Shown here: piece by piece, positions 1-8,472 of the stretch
Layout: the number at the start of each line of letters is the position of its first letter
How positions within the stretch are numbered: position 1 is the stretch's first letter
Source: Lunatibacter salilacus
GTDB lineage: Bacteria > Bacteroidota > Bacteroidia > Cytophagales > Cyclobacteriaceae
Length of the DNA stretch: 64,000 nt
Reading direction: 5' to 3'
Assembly: GCF_009797935.1 (NCBI RefSeq)
Contig: NZ_VOLC01000014.1
Coordinates: 62,001-126,000 of the forward strand
Program-made: the position numbers and the translations under genes
The notes under the pieces: generated by a model
What the model was told of the DNA's origin: nothing
What the model saw: the letters and a program-made list of their open reading frames with translations, nothing else
Databases searched by the model: none

Positions 1-21
1 ACTTTTTAAGAAAAAAAATAC

Positions 22-341
22 TTAAAGTGCTTCAAGCCACCTTTTTGCTTCTTTATTGCGTGCCAACTGCAAATTCACGACTTCGCTCAACAATATTTCA
101 GCTAAATAAAAATCTTCAGAATCCCCCGTTTTCAATAGAGCCATGGCCTGCAGAAATTTACCCTCATTGGAATGAAGGTCTCTGGAAGCCAGCTTTTCAA
201 AGTATATCAATGCTTGATCAAATTCATCCTGTGCCAAGTGGGCTAAACCTAGATTTTTTTCAGCCTCACTATTTAGTCTTCAAATAAAGCTTGGTCGTTG
301 GTGATAAGTGCCTCTATGTATTTTTGATCGGGGTGAACCAA
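22..341 (-). pseudogene. Remnant of an ECF sigma factor / TPR protein gene pair
   Basis: On the minus strand a TTG start at 341-339 opens a 22-codon frame (VHPDQKYIEALITNDQALFE) that ends at a stop at 275-273. It looks like the extreme N-terminus of a Bacteroidota ECF sigma factor. In another frame, read from the TGA at 282-280 to the stop at 24-22, runs an 85-residue TPR-like sequence with no good start (only TTG at 237) that looks like the C-terminal end of a TPR protein. Sigma factor followed by TPR protein is a common pairing in this phylum. I infer that an internal deletion removed most of both genes and joined the ends near 273-282. A TAnnTTTG promoter match lies upstream at 391-398. 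The family assignment of both pieces is by eye. Confidence 0.5.
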
Positions 342-390
342 CGTCCCAATATAATTTCAATATGGCTGAAAAAAAAGAAATAGACTCAAA

Positions 391-398
391 CAAAAATA
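391..398 (-). promoter_or_regulatory. Putative -7 promoter element (TATTTTTG, minus strand)
   Basis: Exact match to the Bacteroidota -7 consensus TAnnTTTG on the minus strand, 50 bases upstream of the TTG start of the sigma-factor remnant. I see no clear -33 TTTG partner. It suggests the broken gene has kept its original promoter. Confidence 0.3.
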
Positions 399-648
399 TA
401 AAATCAATGATTTTTCTTATTCAGCATACCAAATCTCAATCTGTCTACCTATCATCATGATTTTAGGCCTTATCAGACGACGTGATTTTAAGGGTTCTGA
501 CAGAGAGTTCATCCCTAGAGCAGTAGTAGACTCATAGATAAGGTCAAAACACTTATGAAAATACCTATACGGGAGACAATAGTAGACAAATCCGGCTCGA
601 TATTGTTACCAATGCCCCCCTATTTTAAATCGGTCTATTTTAACATTC
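399..648. other. Intergenic stretch with no recognisable gene
   Basis: Between the broken sigma/TPR remnant and the fucP stop codon I see no open frame with coding character, no RNA gene, no repeat and no convincing terminator. It may be decayed DNA left from the same deletion. Confidence 0.5.
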
Positions 649-1965
649 TCAGTTAGGTGTTACCATTTTTACAGGGGGGGCCATGGGTTTGTTTTTAGAG
701 AAATAATTGTTTAATCCAAAATACATCACCACGGCAAAGCACACTACCGGCACATAATAGGATAGCCCTATATTTCCCGTTATATCCGATACTTGACCTT
801 GTGCAGCAGTGATCACTGCACCACCCAGTATAGCCATAATCAGTCCCGAACCCCCAAGTTTTGTGTCATTCCCCAATCCAACTGCGGACAATCCATAAAT
901 AGTTGGGAACATAAGCGACATACATACAGATACCATGACCAAAGCGATGACGCCTACCATTCCGTTGGAGTAAATCACCAGCAGACAGCAGATTAAAGCA
1001 GCAAACGAGGAGATAGCCAAAAGGATTGAAGGTTTGAAAAATTTCATTAGGCCGGTAAACAAAAAGCGGCTCAACGCAAACAAAATTAAAGATAACAGAT
1101 AGTAATCGGAAGCTTCACTTTCATTCATGTTGAGTTCTACCATGACATACCGGATAGTAAATGACCAAACTCCAATCTGGGCGCCCACATAGAAAAACTG
1201 AGCCATTACCCCAAGTTTGTAATTCTTATTTTTAAGCAAGCGCTTAAATCCGGCAATGACACCGTCCGTCTCGACCGTCTCCGATGCCACTGGCATGCGG
1301 ACTGCTTTTATGACAAACCAAACGACAACTAAAAATAAAGCAACTCCCACGTAAGTACCCATAACCCCGATTAATTCCTCAGATTGTATTGCCTTGAGCG
1401 CTTCCGGACTCATGCTCGACCGATCCGTAGCTTCGGCAGTGTTCAAATTGGAAAGAATAAACACCTTACTCAGATAAACGCCAACTACCGAACCTATTGG
1501 GTTAAAGGACTGTGCCAAATTAAGGCGTTGAGTGGCAGTTTCTTGGGGTCCGATTACAAGGATATAAGGATTGGCAGCAGTTTCTAATATCGAAAGACCT
1601 CCTGCCAACACGTACAGTGCAAGGAGGAAAAAACCGTACGACATGGTGACACCGGCGGGATAAAACAATAAAGAGCCGACCGCAAAAAGTCCAAGACCTA
1701 ATAAAATCCCGGATTTGTAAGTGTATTTTCGGATAAAAAGTGCGGCAGGCAAGGCAAGGCAAAAATAGGAACCGTAAAATGCCAGTTGTATCCAGGAAGT
1801 CTGGAAATCTGTCATACTCATAATGCGTTTGAACGCCGCCAACAGGGTATCAGTCATGTTGTGCGCAACACCCCATAGGGCAAATAGCGAGGTCAATAAA
1901 AGAAAGGGCCAGAAATCTTTCTTCGAAATAAGGCTGGATTTGGCTGTTGTGCTGGATTGGGACAT
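649..1965 (-). CDS. fucP: FucP-like sugar:H+ symporter (major facilitator superfamily)
   Basis: 438-residue membrane protein of the L-fucose/glucose-galactose MFS type, importing a hexose or deoxyhexose with protons across the inner membrane. About twelve hydrophobic segments are visible. Family-like stretches include FALWGVAHNMTDTL near the N-terminus and LETAANPYILVIGP in the middle. The length equals E. coli FucP. The open frame extends to 2040 but would overlap the upstream reductase gene; ATG 1965, 23 bases after that gene's stop, gives a normal N-terminus. It is the last gene of a minus-strand run behind an aldo/keto reductase of the fucose-dehydrogenase type, which supports fucose or a related sugar as substrate. 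A run of seven G near 674 leaves the frame intact. The exact sugar is not proven. Confidence 0.82.
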   Translation of the reverse strand: MSQSSTTAKSSLISKKDFWPFLLLTSLFALWGVAHNMTDTLLAAFKRIMSMTDFQTSWIQLAFYGSYFCLALPAALFIRKYTYKSGILLGLGLFAVGSLLFYPAGVTMSYGFFLLALYVLAGGLSILETAANPYILVIGPQETATQRLNLAQSFNPIGSVVGVYLSKVFILSNLNTAEATDRSSMSPEALKAIQSEELIGVMGTYVGVALFLVVVWFVIKAVRMPVASETVETDGVIAGFKRLLKNKNYKLGVMAQFFYVGAQIGVWSFTIRYVMVELNMNESEASDYYLLSLILFALSRFLFTGLMKFFKPSILLAISSFAALICCLLVIYSNGMVGVIALVMVSVCMSLMFPTIYGLSAVGLGNDTKLGGSGLIMAILGGAVITAAQGQVSDITGNIGLSYYVPVVCFAVVMYFGLNNYFSKNKPMAPPVKMVTPN

Positions 1966-1988
1966 GGGTTTATTTGGAGGTAAATGGT

Positions 1989-3026
1989 TTACAGAAAGCT
2001 TATGTTGGAAATTAACTTGCGATTCTTCATTTCTTCCCAAAATTCAGGAGAAATAGGTTCCCTCGTTGCCCTGAAATTTTCGGCAACTTTATCTTGGTCC
2101 GCAGTGCTCAGTGCCACACTAGACACTCCCGGTACCGAAAGACCAAACTGTATACAGGCATGGGAAGGTACGATTCCAAATGATTGGCATACATCAAAAA
2201 ATGACTTACGCCAGTTTAACAAGGCTATATTTTCTGGGGTATCCGGACGTATTGGGAGGTAATTAAAGTGGTCCCCGCCCACCAAAAATCCGCCCTGAAA
2301 AACAGCGGCATTGATAATCCCTACTTGCTGAACTCGAAGTTGTTCTATAAAGTCAAGCAAGGGCTGGGGATGGTGGTAAACCGTAAGGCTATTGGCAATC
2401 ATTACCCAATCCAAGTCTACCTGGTCATAAATACGGGGTATTACCCGCCAGTCTTTGGCTCCAACTCCTATCCCGGCGATCAAGCCCTGCTTTTTTAAAT
2501 CATGAAGAGCTCTATATGCTTCCAAAATATCTTCAAATCGCCTCTCCTCCTCCGCTGTATCCTTCGCCGCTGCCAGGTATTCGTCTGGATCGTGGACGGA
2601 TACCAATTGGGGGACATAGTGTTTGAGCAGTTGATTCCCTTCCTCAAAACATTCCAAAATACCGTCATAACTTATCCGTTGAACGGCATCGTGGCTGATA
2701 TCTTTCCACACACCGGGCTCAAAAGTAGGCTCAGGTCCTATCAAGGGGCTTCTAACCCATCCCAATTTGTTGCTGATGACTATTTTATCGGCAGGAATCT
2801 CCAGTTGATGCAAGCATTCTCCCAAAACCTCCAAAGCAAGCCCCGCACCATATTTTCCGGCAGAATCAAAAACGGTATTTGGGGCTGTCAGGTCTAGACA
2901 CTTTTTTATAATTCCACACTTTTCCTCCAGTGGCATGGCCCTGTAGAGATTTCCTAAATCACTACTTCCAAAGACTATGGAGGGAATCATCAACCCGGTT
3001 TTTCCAAAAGCTGCCGTTTCCACCAT
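1989..3026 (-). CDS. Aldo/keto reductase, D-threo-aldose (L-fucose) 1-dehydrogenase-like
   Basis: 345-residue AKR-superfamily oxidoreductase, predicted soluble TIM barrel using NAD(P). It begins with the typical FGKTGL..P..VFGSSDLGNLY pattern. It has the catalytic Asp/Tyr segment (FDSAGKYGAG), the catalytic Lys (SNKLGW) and the His after strand 4 (SVHDPDEY). The long middle section resembles D-threo-aldose 1-dehydrogenases, which oxidise L-fucose to the lactone. The frame is open to a GTG at 3056, but ATG 3026 places the family's start correctly. A FucP-type permease follows 23 bases downstream, so the pair could import and oxidise fucose; no fuconate dehydratase or aldolase is in the window. 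Substrate is inferred. Confidence 0.78.
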   Translation of the reverse strand: MVETAAFGKTGLMIPSIVFGSSDLGNLYRAMPLEEKCGIIKKCLDLTAPNTVFDSAGKYGAGLALEVLGECLHQLEIPADKIVISNKLGWVRSPLIGPEPTFEPGVWKDISHDAVQRISYDGILECFEEGNQLLKHYVPQLVSVHDPDEYLAAAKDTAEEERRFEDILEAYRALHDLKKQGLIAGIGVGAKDWRVIPRIYDQVDLDWVMIANSLTVYHHPQPLLDFIEQLRVQQVGIINAAVFQGGFLVGGDHFNYLPIRPDTPENIALLNWRKSFFDVCQSFGIVPSHACIQFGLSVPGVSSVALSTADQDKVAENFRATREPISPEFWEEMKNRKLISNISFL

Positions 3027-3068
3027 TTTATACCGAAGATTGGGGAATAAATCCACTTGATTGAATCA

Positions 3069-4022
3069 CTATACCTTTTTTTTGTCGTAATACCTGTCTC
3101 GTTCAAAAGTATCCAAATGGCGGTGTTTCTTTGTGTCGTATATATCGGCTATAGTCAGTAGTATTCCGGTCTCTTCCACAGCACCAAATTCATAATTCAT
3201 AGCGGTTCCGAAAGTTTTCATCGTTGAAGATAGGTTCATATACGTGTTGATGAGAGGGGGAATGTTTTCTCCCAATCCCCTAACTTTAGAATTTAACAGC
3301 TTATACCCTTCTTTATAGGAAAGACCGTCAAACATTCCCTGGACTGTGGCCACATCGCCTTTGTAATCCAATCTTTCCATAGGTTCAACAAGCTTATCTT
3401 TGTCGGGAAAATAATGGTTCATAAAATACAACAGGATATCTCTCGCTTCTTGGTTGTAGTGGGGATACATCGTTACCTTGCCGAATAAAAACTTGATTTC
3501 CGGATTAATCATGACCACTGCTCCGAGACCATCCCACAGGTTGTCCAAGGAAAAGAGGCCTTTTCGATTGTCCATACTTGGCTGATACCGCGGTTGAACC
3601 CAGGACCTGCCCAGCTCAATGGTGTACGGAAGATAGTCGCTGATGAATTTATCGGAAAATTTAAACAGATGGGCGGTGGACAAGTTCAGGTTGCCGTGGC
3701 CATCGACTCCTGCTTCGGAACATTTAATTAAGCGATATCCCGCTATAATTTCTTCATCCACTGGATTCCAGGCTATTAATTGCTCGTAGCATTTCTTGCA
3801 GGTATCATTTTTGTCAATATCTAAAGGTAACCCTGTACCACCTCCTGCTGCACGAAAGGAAACTTCCCGCAATCGTCCAATCTCCTGCATGACATGTGGA
3901 GCGTTATGGTGATTTACCAGGTAAATTTCATTTTCTCCATTATTGACGTAACGTAAAAATCTCTCTTGGTTAAGCTCATTCTTTAACGTCGCTCGGTCTA
4001 TTGGAGCTATTATTTCTTGCAT
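3069..4022 (-). CDS. GNAT-fold N-acyltransferase, OlsB/GlsB-like (ornithine- or glycine-lipid synthesis)
   Basis: 317-residue protein of the hemolysin-like/OlsB acyltransferase family, which transfers a 3-hydroxyacyl group from acyl-ACP to the amino group of ornithine or glycine. The middle contains family-type stretches: GRLREVSFRAAGGGTG, IIAGYRLI, ELGRSWVQPRYQ and the following ..LDNLWDGLGA. It follows a PlsC-like acyltransferase with a 2-base gap. Together the two would perform the N- and O-acylation steps of an amino-acid lipid. Bacteroides GlsB/GlsA and the fused OlsF protein are the relevant models. No signal peptide; likely acts at the inner face of the inner membrane. Which amino acid is used cannot be read from the sequence. 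Confidence 0.75.
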   Translation of the reverse strand: MQEIIAPIDRATLKNELNQERFLRYVNNGENEIYLVNHHNAPHVMQEIGRLREVSFRAAGGGTGLPLDIDKNDTCKKCYEQLIAWNPVDEEIIAGYRLIKCSEAGVDGHGNLNLSTAHLFKFSDKFISDYLPYTIELGRSWVQPRYQPSMDNRKGLFSLDNLWDGLGAVVMINPEIKFLFGKVTMYPHYNQEARDILLYFMNHYFPDKDKLVEPMERLDYKGDVATVQGMFDGLSYKEGYKLLNSKVRGLGENIPPLINTYMNLSSTMKTFGTAMNYEFGAVEETGILLTIADIYDTKKHRHLDTFERDRYYDKKKV

Positions 4023-4024
4023 AT

Positions 4025-4849
4025 TTATTTATCTTGGGCTAACTCGTAAACCATGTTTTTGACTGCTTCCGCCCAGTATAGGTCACTCTTTGAAGCATCA
4101 AAGTACTTGTAAGAAATGGGTTTTCCTATATGGACAACTATTTTTTTATTTTTCTGGCCAAACATTTCATCTGCCAGATAGAACATCTCAATGTTTGCCT
4201 TTATGCCTACTTTCTTTCTAATTCTCGCAAGATTATAAAAAAATTCGGAGTTTTTCCCCTCCACATAAATGGGGACTACATCCTTTTTATACTTTTTCGC
4301 TTTATTGATGAAACTTTTTTTCCATTCCAAGTCCTTTATACCGAATTCCTGTTTGCGGGAAACTAATCCTGCTGGAAAAACAATAACGGCATCTTTACCA
4401 GAATACGTCTCCTCTATCATCTCCACACCACGCTTGCCACTACTTCCATGTTTATTGACGGGGACGAACAAATCTCCAAAATTGGGAATATTTAAAAGTA
4501 TATCGTTTACCAGAAACTTCAGGTCATTCCTGAACTTACCCAACACATGCATCAATACCACTCCATCTAGTGCTCCGAGCGGATGGTTGGATGCGAAAAT
4601 AACAGACCTATCCAAGGGAATGTTTTCTTCTCCCATATAGGAAACCTCTACACCAAATTCACCGATGAGGGCATCTACATATTCCAACCCATAAAGGTGC
4701 CCATGTTTAGCCATCACTCGGTTGACTTCATCTTCGTGTACAATCCTTTTGATGTACGATAAAACAAACCTCGGCATCCATTTGACAAGTCCGGGGTTTT
4801 TTCCCGAAATCACCTTTTTGATGTCTATAAACTTTTCCTTTTTCTCCAC
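4025..4849 (-). CDS. PlsC-like O-acyltransferase, GlsA/OlsA-type
   Basis: 274-residue lysophospholipid/1-acylglycerol-3-phosphate acyltransferase-superfamily protein, predicted to add the second acyl chain to a lyso-amino-acid lipid. The active-site block is SNHPLGALDGV, where five residues separate His and Asp rather than the four of textbook HX4D; I believe this is usual for the lyso-ornithine/glycine-lipid branch. The next block (FPAGLVSRK) fits motif III. It directly precedes the OlsB-like gene, the same order as the two halves of the fused OlsF enzyme. A TAnnTTTG promoter match lies just upstream (4868-4875). The upstream intergenic gap (4850-5078) holds nothing else I can identify. Confidence 0.75.
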   Translation of the reverse strand: MEKKEKFIDIKKVISGKNPGLVKWMPRFVLSYIKRIVHEDEVNRVMAKHGHLYGLEYVDALIGEFGVEVSYMGEENIPLDRSVIFASNHPLGALDGVVLMHVLGKFRNDLKFLVNDILLNIPNFGDLFVPVNKHGSSGKRGVEMIEETYSGKDAVIVFPAGLVSRKQEFGIKDLEWKKSFINKAKKYKKDVVPIYVEGKNSEFFYNLARIRKKVGIKANIEMFYLADEMFGQKNKKIVVHIGKPISYKYFDASKSDLYWAEAVKNMVYELAQDK

Positions 4850-4867
4850 GCTTATTTTTTTACCTCA

Positions 4868-4875
4868 CAAAAATA
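4868..4875 (-). promoter_or_regulatory. Putative promoter, -7 element TATTTTTG (minus strand)
   Basis: Exact TAnnTTTG match on the minus strand, 19 bases before the PlsC-like start codon. A TTTTG element lies 23 bases further upstream (4899-4903), about where a -33 TTTG would be. Probably drives the acyltransferase/reductase/permease run. Confidence 0.5.
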
Positions 4876-5078
4876 TAAAAAATTAATTTAGCAGGGGACA
4901 AAATTCATCTTTGGGAATTATGACCGGAAAGCTTCCCCTACAATTCAGACTATAAAACCCCGCAAAAACGGGTGCTTGAAGGAGAAAACAATTTATAGAA
5001 ACGCTATTGTCACAAAACCAATGAACAATTTGCAGCAGATAACGGTTGTAATTTGTAAGCCACCTAAATAATCACTAA

Positions 5079-5912
5079 ATGAATCTAGCCATTACGGGCC
5101 CAACCTCAGGGATAGGTGTAGAAACTGTAAAAGCTCTCGCATCAAAATTCAACAGGATATTTTTACTTGTAAGAAGCGAAGAAAAAGCAGTTTCTCTTAT
5201 AGCTGAATATTTTTCGTCTTACGATAAAGGAAAGTTTGTTATCATTCCCTGCGACTTGGGAGATTTGACATCTGTATCAAAAGCTGCAGACTTGATCAAA
5301 GACCAGGTAGATTCCCTCCATGTGTTGATAAACAATGCCGGGGGAATTTTTCCGGAAGGCAAACTTACAGTGGACAAGCTGGAACAAACCTTCCAAATCA
5401 ATCACTTGGGGCATTTTCTTTTAACCATCAAATTGAGGCCTTTATTGGAAAATGCGGGAGAGGCAAAAGTAATTAACGTGAGCTCTGAAGCTCACAAAGC
5501 CGCAAAACCTAAACTGAAGGAGATCAACGACATATCTAAGTATAGTTCGTTCCCCGCCTATGCCAATGCCAAATTATTCAATATACTATTTAGTAAATCT
5601 CTTTCTGAAAAATACGCAGATAAAGGAATCTATTCCTACTCACTGCATCCCGGGGTTGTAAAAACGAATTTTGGGGGGGATTTTTCAGGAGTTTTTAAGA
5701 TCCTGATAAAACTTGCCCAACCTTTCATGATTAATGCAGCTCAAGGAGCAAAAACCACTGTTTTTCTTGCATCCACAGCTACCGCTTCCCTAGAATCCGG
5801 AGCCTATTTCAAGAAATCCAAACCGGCAAACCCCTCTAAAACTGCCGCATCAGCCACGCTTCGGGAAAAGCTCTGGATCTTGAGTCAGGATTTGGTGAAA
5901 GAATACCTTTGA
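5079..5912 (+). CDS. Short-chain dehydrogenase/reductase
   Basis: 277-residue NAD(P)-dependent oxidoreductase of the classical SDR superfamily, retinol-dehydrogenase-like. The nucleotide-binding motif TGPTSGIG is at residues 6-13, the NNAGG motif near residue 87, the catalytic Ser near 135 (INVSSEAHK), and the catalytic Tyr161/Lys165 pair in YANAK. HPGVVKTNF follows, as in the family. Cytosolic, no signal peptide. It stands alone between a divergent lipid operon and the efflux operon, so context does not suggest a substrate. Confidence 0.85.
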   Translation: MNLAITGPTSGIGVETVKALASKFNRIFLLVRSEEKAVSLIAEYFSSYDKGKFVIIPCDLGDLTSVSKAADLIKDQVDSLHVLINNAGGIFPEGKLTVDKLEQTFQINHLGHFLLTIKLRPLLENAGEAKVINVSSEAHKAAKPKLKEINDISKYSSFPAYANAKLFNILFSKSLSEKYADKGIYSYSLHPGVVKTNFGGDFSGVFKILIKLAQPFMINAAQGAKTTVFLASTATASLESGAYFKKSKPANPSKTAASATLREKLWILSQDLVKEYL

Positions 5913-6032
5913 TGGGAATGGAATTATTGGGAAATTCGTCTATTCAAATGCCTCCCAACTAGGGGGATACTTACAAGAACATGTAGCCTAAATTTATCCC
6001 GGATACCCTATTCCTCGATTTGTTTTGATGAT

Positions 6033-7373
6033 ATGAACAGAACCGTATTTTTCCTTGCCTGCTGGATGGCGTTTTTTCTAGATGCTAACAGTCAATCTTT
6101 ACCAGAGAATGAACTTACATTGGAAGAGGTTTTGGCTATCGGACTGGAACAAAACCCGGTATTGCTGCAATATAAAAATCAGGAATCAATCGTGGGGTAT
6201 CAGGTTAAAGCCAATCTCTCTGGGTGGCTTCCCGAAGTAGTGGTCGACGGCGATTACGTCCGGTATTTTTCGCAGCCGACAGCAATTTTTCCTGATTTCA
6301 ATAATCCTGAATCCGGACAATTCCAAGAGGTACGAACCGGTATTCCGTTTAATTCCAGTCTTAATTTTTCGGTCAATCAACCACTTATTAACAACGAGCT
6401 CATCCGCTCCCAACATCAGGCAAGTCCACTTAGGAAACAAGCTGCTCAGTCCTTGGAGGATTTTAAAATAGAACTTGTCAATCAACTAACAGTTACTTTC
6501 TACGAAGCACTCTTGGCTCAGGAGCAGGTGCAACTTACCAGTGAAGACATCAGAAGACAAGAAAAACAACTCCAAGATGCCAAGCTGATGTACGAAACCG
6601 GATTAACTGATCAAATAGATTACAAGCGGGCACTAATAAATATCCAAAATAGCCAAAGCGCGCTCTATGAATACCGGGAAGAAACTAAAATAAAATCTGC
6701 ACAGCTCAATTCACTAATGGGTTATCCTAAAGAAAGATCCCTTGAGTTGACCGCCTCTTTGGAAGAGCTACTGGATGAAATATATCTGGATACGCTCGAC
6801 CAACCCATAGTAGGCAACCGAATAGAATATCAACTTCTCGAGACCCGAAGAGGCTTGCAGGAAGCTGAAATCCGCTACCAAAAACGAAAATTCATTCCAA
6901 CATTATCAGCTTTTTACAATTACAACATACTGTATCTAAGTCCTATCGGAAATGAGTTATTTGATCAGGGATATCCTTTTTCACTGATAGGCGTGCGGCT
7001 TAATTACCCTCTTTTCCAGGGAGGCCGCAGGATCTTTGAGGCTCGGGAGGCCGCTCTTCAGCTTGACAATCTGGAATTGGAGCAGAATGATTTCAGCAAC
7101 CAAGTACAGGCTGCACACCAGGAAGCGATAAGCAGGTATAAAAACCAGTTGTATCTATTTAACATTCAAGAACGAAACAAAAAACTGGCGGAGGAAATTT
7201 ACGAGGTTGTTTCTTTGCAATATGAAGAAGGCATTAAAAATTTTCTAGAAGTAATTGTAGCAGAAACTGACCTACGTACGAGTAGAATCAATTATACCAG
7301 ATCCCTATTTGCCGTATTGACGAGTAAGCTAGCGGTACAGCGGGCTCGTGGAGAGGTAATAATAGACTATTGA
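6033..7373 (+). CDS. TolC-family outer-membrane efflux protein
   Basis: 446-residue outer-membrane channel protein for an RND pump. An N-terminal signal peptide (about residues 1-20, ending DANSQS) is followed by TolC-type repeated alpha-helical hairpins, for example LLAQEQVQLTSEDIRRQEKQ and the second-half equivalent around LQYEEGIKNFLEVI. It is the first gene of a three-gene operon, 2 bases before the adaptor. The drug or metabolite exported is unknown. The 120-base upstream gap shows no clear promoter match. Confidence 0.88.
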   Translation: MNRTVFFLACWMAFFLDANSQSLPENELTLEEVLAIGLEQNPVLLQYKNQESIVGYQVKANLSGWLPEVVVDGDYVRYFSQPTAIFPDFNNPESGQFQEVRTGIPFNSSLNFSVNQPLINNELIRSQHQASPLRKQAAQSLEDFKIELVNQLTVTFYEALLAQEQVQLTSEDIRRQEKQLQDAKLMYETGLTDQIDYKRALINIQNSQSALYEYREETKIKSAQLNSLMGYPKERSLELTASLEELLDEIYLDTLDQPIVGNRIEYQLLETRRGLQEAEIRYQKRKFIPTLSAFYNYNILYLSPIGNELFDQGYPFSLIGVRLNYPLFQGGRRIFEAREAALQLDNLELEQNDFSNQVQAAHQEAISRYKNQLYLFNIQERNKKLAEEIYEVVSLQYEEGIKNFLEVIVAETDLRTSRINYTRSLFAVLTSKLAVQRARGEVIIDY

Positions 7374-7375
7374 CG

Positions 7376-8470
7376 ATGATGAAAAAAACAACCCTTGGCA
7401 TCAGTTTGCTCATTTTCCTAGGCTGTGCCGAAGACAAAGTGACTGAAAATCAACCCACCATTGTAACAGTCGATGAGGCAATTTCCGAAATGGTGAGTTT
7501 GGAACAAAGATATCCTGCGTCAGTTGTCGCCTTAAAGGAAGTAGAGCTCCGTGCCGATGTGGTTGGATATATTACTCAAATTCAAGTAGCGGACGGGGAG
7601 CGGGTGCGTCAGGGTCAGATTCTTTACCAAATTGACAGAAGCAGGTATCAAGCCCAGCTAGATCAGGCCCAATCCCAACTTGAAATTGCCAGAGCCAATC
7701 AGGCCCGATCAGAACGGGACATAACCCGGTATGAGAAACTTAGGGAGGGAAACGCAATTGCCGGAAAGATTTATGACGATGCGCTGACAGATTTGGTGAG
7801 CAGTCAGCAGGAGCTCCTACGTGCCCAAGCTGCTGTTGACAATGCAAATACAGATCTCGGCTATGCAACGATACGAGCGCCCTTTGCGGGTACTGTTGGT
7901 TTTTCGTCCGTGCGCCTGGGTGCCTTGGTCACTCCGGGACAAACCCTGCTAAATGTAATCAGTGCTGACGATCCCATGGGCTTGGATTTTTATGCGGATG
8001 AAAAATCATTGAATGATTTTACCCAACTTTTGGCGCAGCCGGAAAAAGTGTCAGCTGACTCAGTTTTTAGGCTTTTGCTTCCCAATCAGCAACTTTACCC
8101 TTTTCCCGGGTCTATCGAAACCATTGATAGGGCGATCGACCGGGGTACGGGCACTATACAGATTCGGTTAAGATTTCCCAACACCGACTATTCGCTTAAA
8201 CCCGGGCTTAACGCTACTTTGCTATATACAAGGACATCACCCGAATCCCAGATCACGGTACTTCAGAAGGCTTTGGTAGAGCGTTTGGGAGAGGTATATG
8301 TCTATGTTGCTGATAATGGAGAAGCAAGACAAGTCACGGTAAAGACTGGAAACAAAAGTAAAGATCGGGTGGTAATTCAGGAAGGATTGCAGGCAGGCCA
8401 ACAAATAGTTGTAAGCGGAGTGCAAAAAATCGCCGATGGGGATAAAATCCAAATCAAAAACGAAAACTGA
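7376..8470 (+). CDS. RND efflux periplasmic adaptor (membrane fusion) lipoprotein
   Basis: 364-residue HlyD/AcrA-type adaptor linking the inner-membrane pump to the outer-membrane channel. The signal peptide ends in a lipobox (LIFLGC), so it is likely anchored by lipid. The lipoyl-like half-motif (VELRADVVGYITQIQVADG) is followed by a coiled-coil hairpin rich in Gln and Ala (about 90-150), the second lipoyl half (TIRAPFAGTVG) and beta-barrel/membrane-proximal domains. Start chosen at ATG 7376, two bases after the tolC stop; a TTG at 7370 would overlap it. The pump gene starts 2 bases downstream. Confidence 0.9.
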   Translation: MMKKTTLGISLLIFLGCAEDKVTENQPTIVTVDEAISEMVSLEQRYPASVVALKEVELRADVVGYITQIQVADGERVRQGQILYQIDRSRYQAQLDQAQSQLEIARANQARSERDITRYEKLREGNAIAGKIYDDALTDLVSSQQELLRAQAAVDNANTDLGYATIRAPFAGTVGFSSVRLGALVTPGQTLLNVISADDPMGLDFYADEKSLNDFTQLLAQPEKVSADSVFRLLLPNQQLYPFPGSIETIDRAIDRGTGTIQIRLRFPNTDYSLKPGLNATLLYTRTSPESQITVLQKALVERLGEVYVYVADNGEARQVTVKTGNKSKDRVVIQEGLQAGQQIVVSGVQKIADGDKIQIKNEN

Positions 8471-8472
8471 GC

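Noticed and set aside
674-680. Run of seven G as a possible frameshift in fucP
   Set aside because: The frame continues to a normal stop and the protein length equals that of E. coli FucP.
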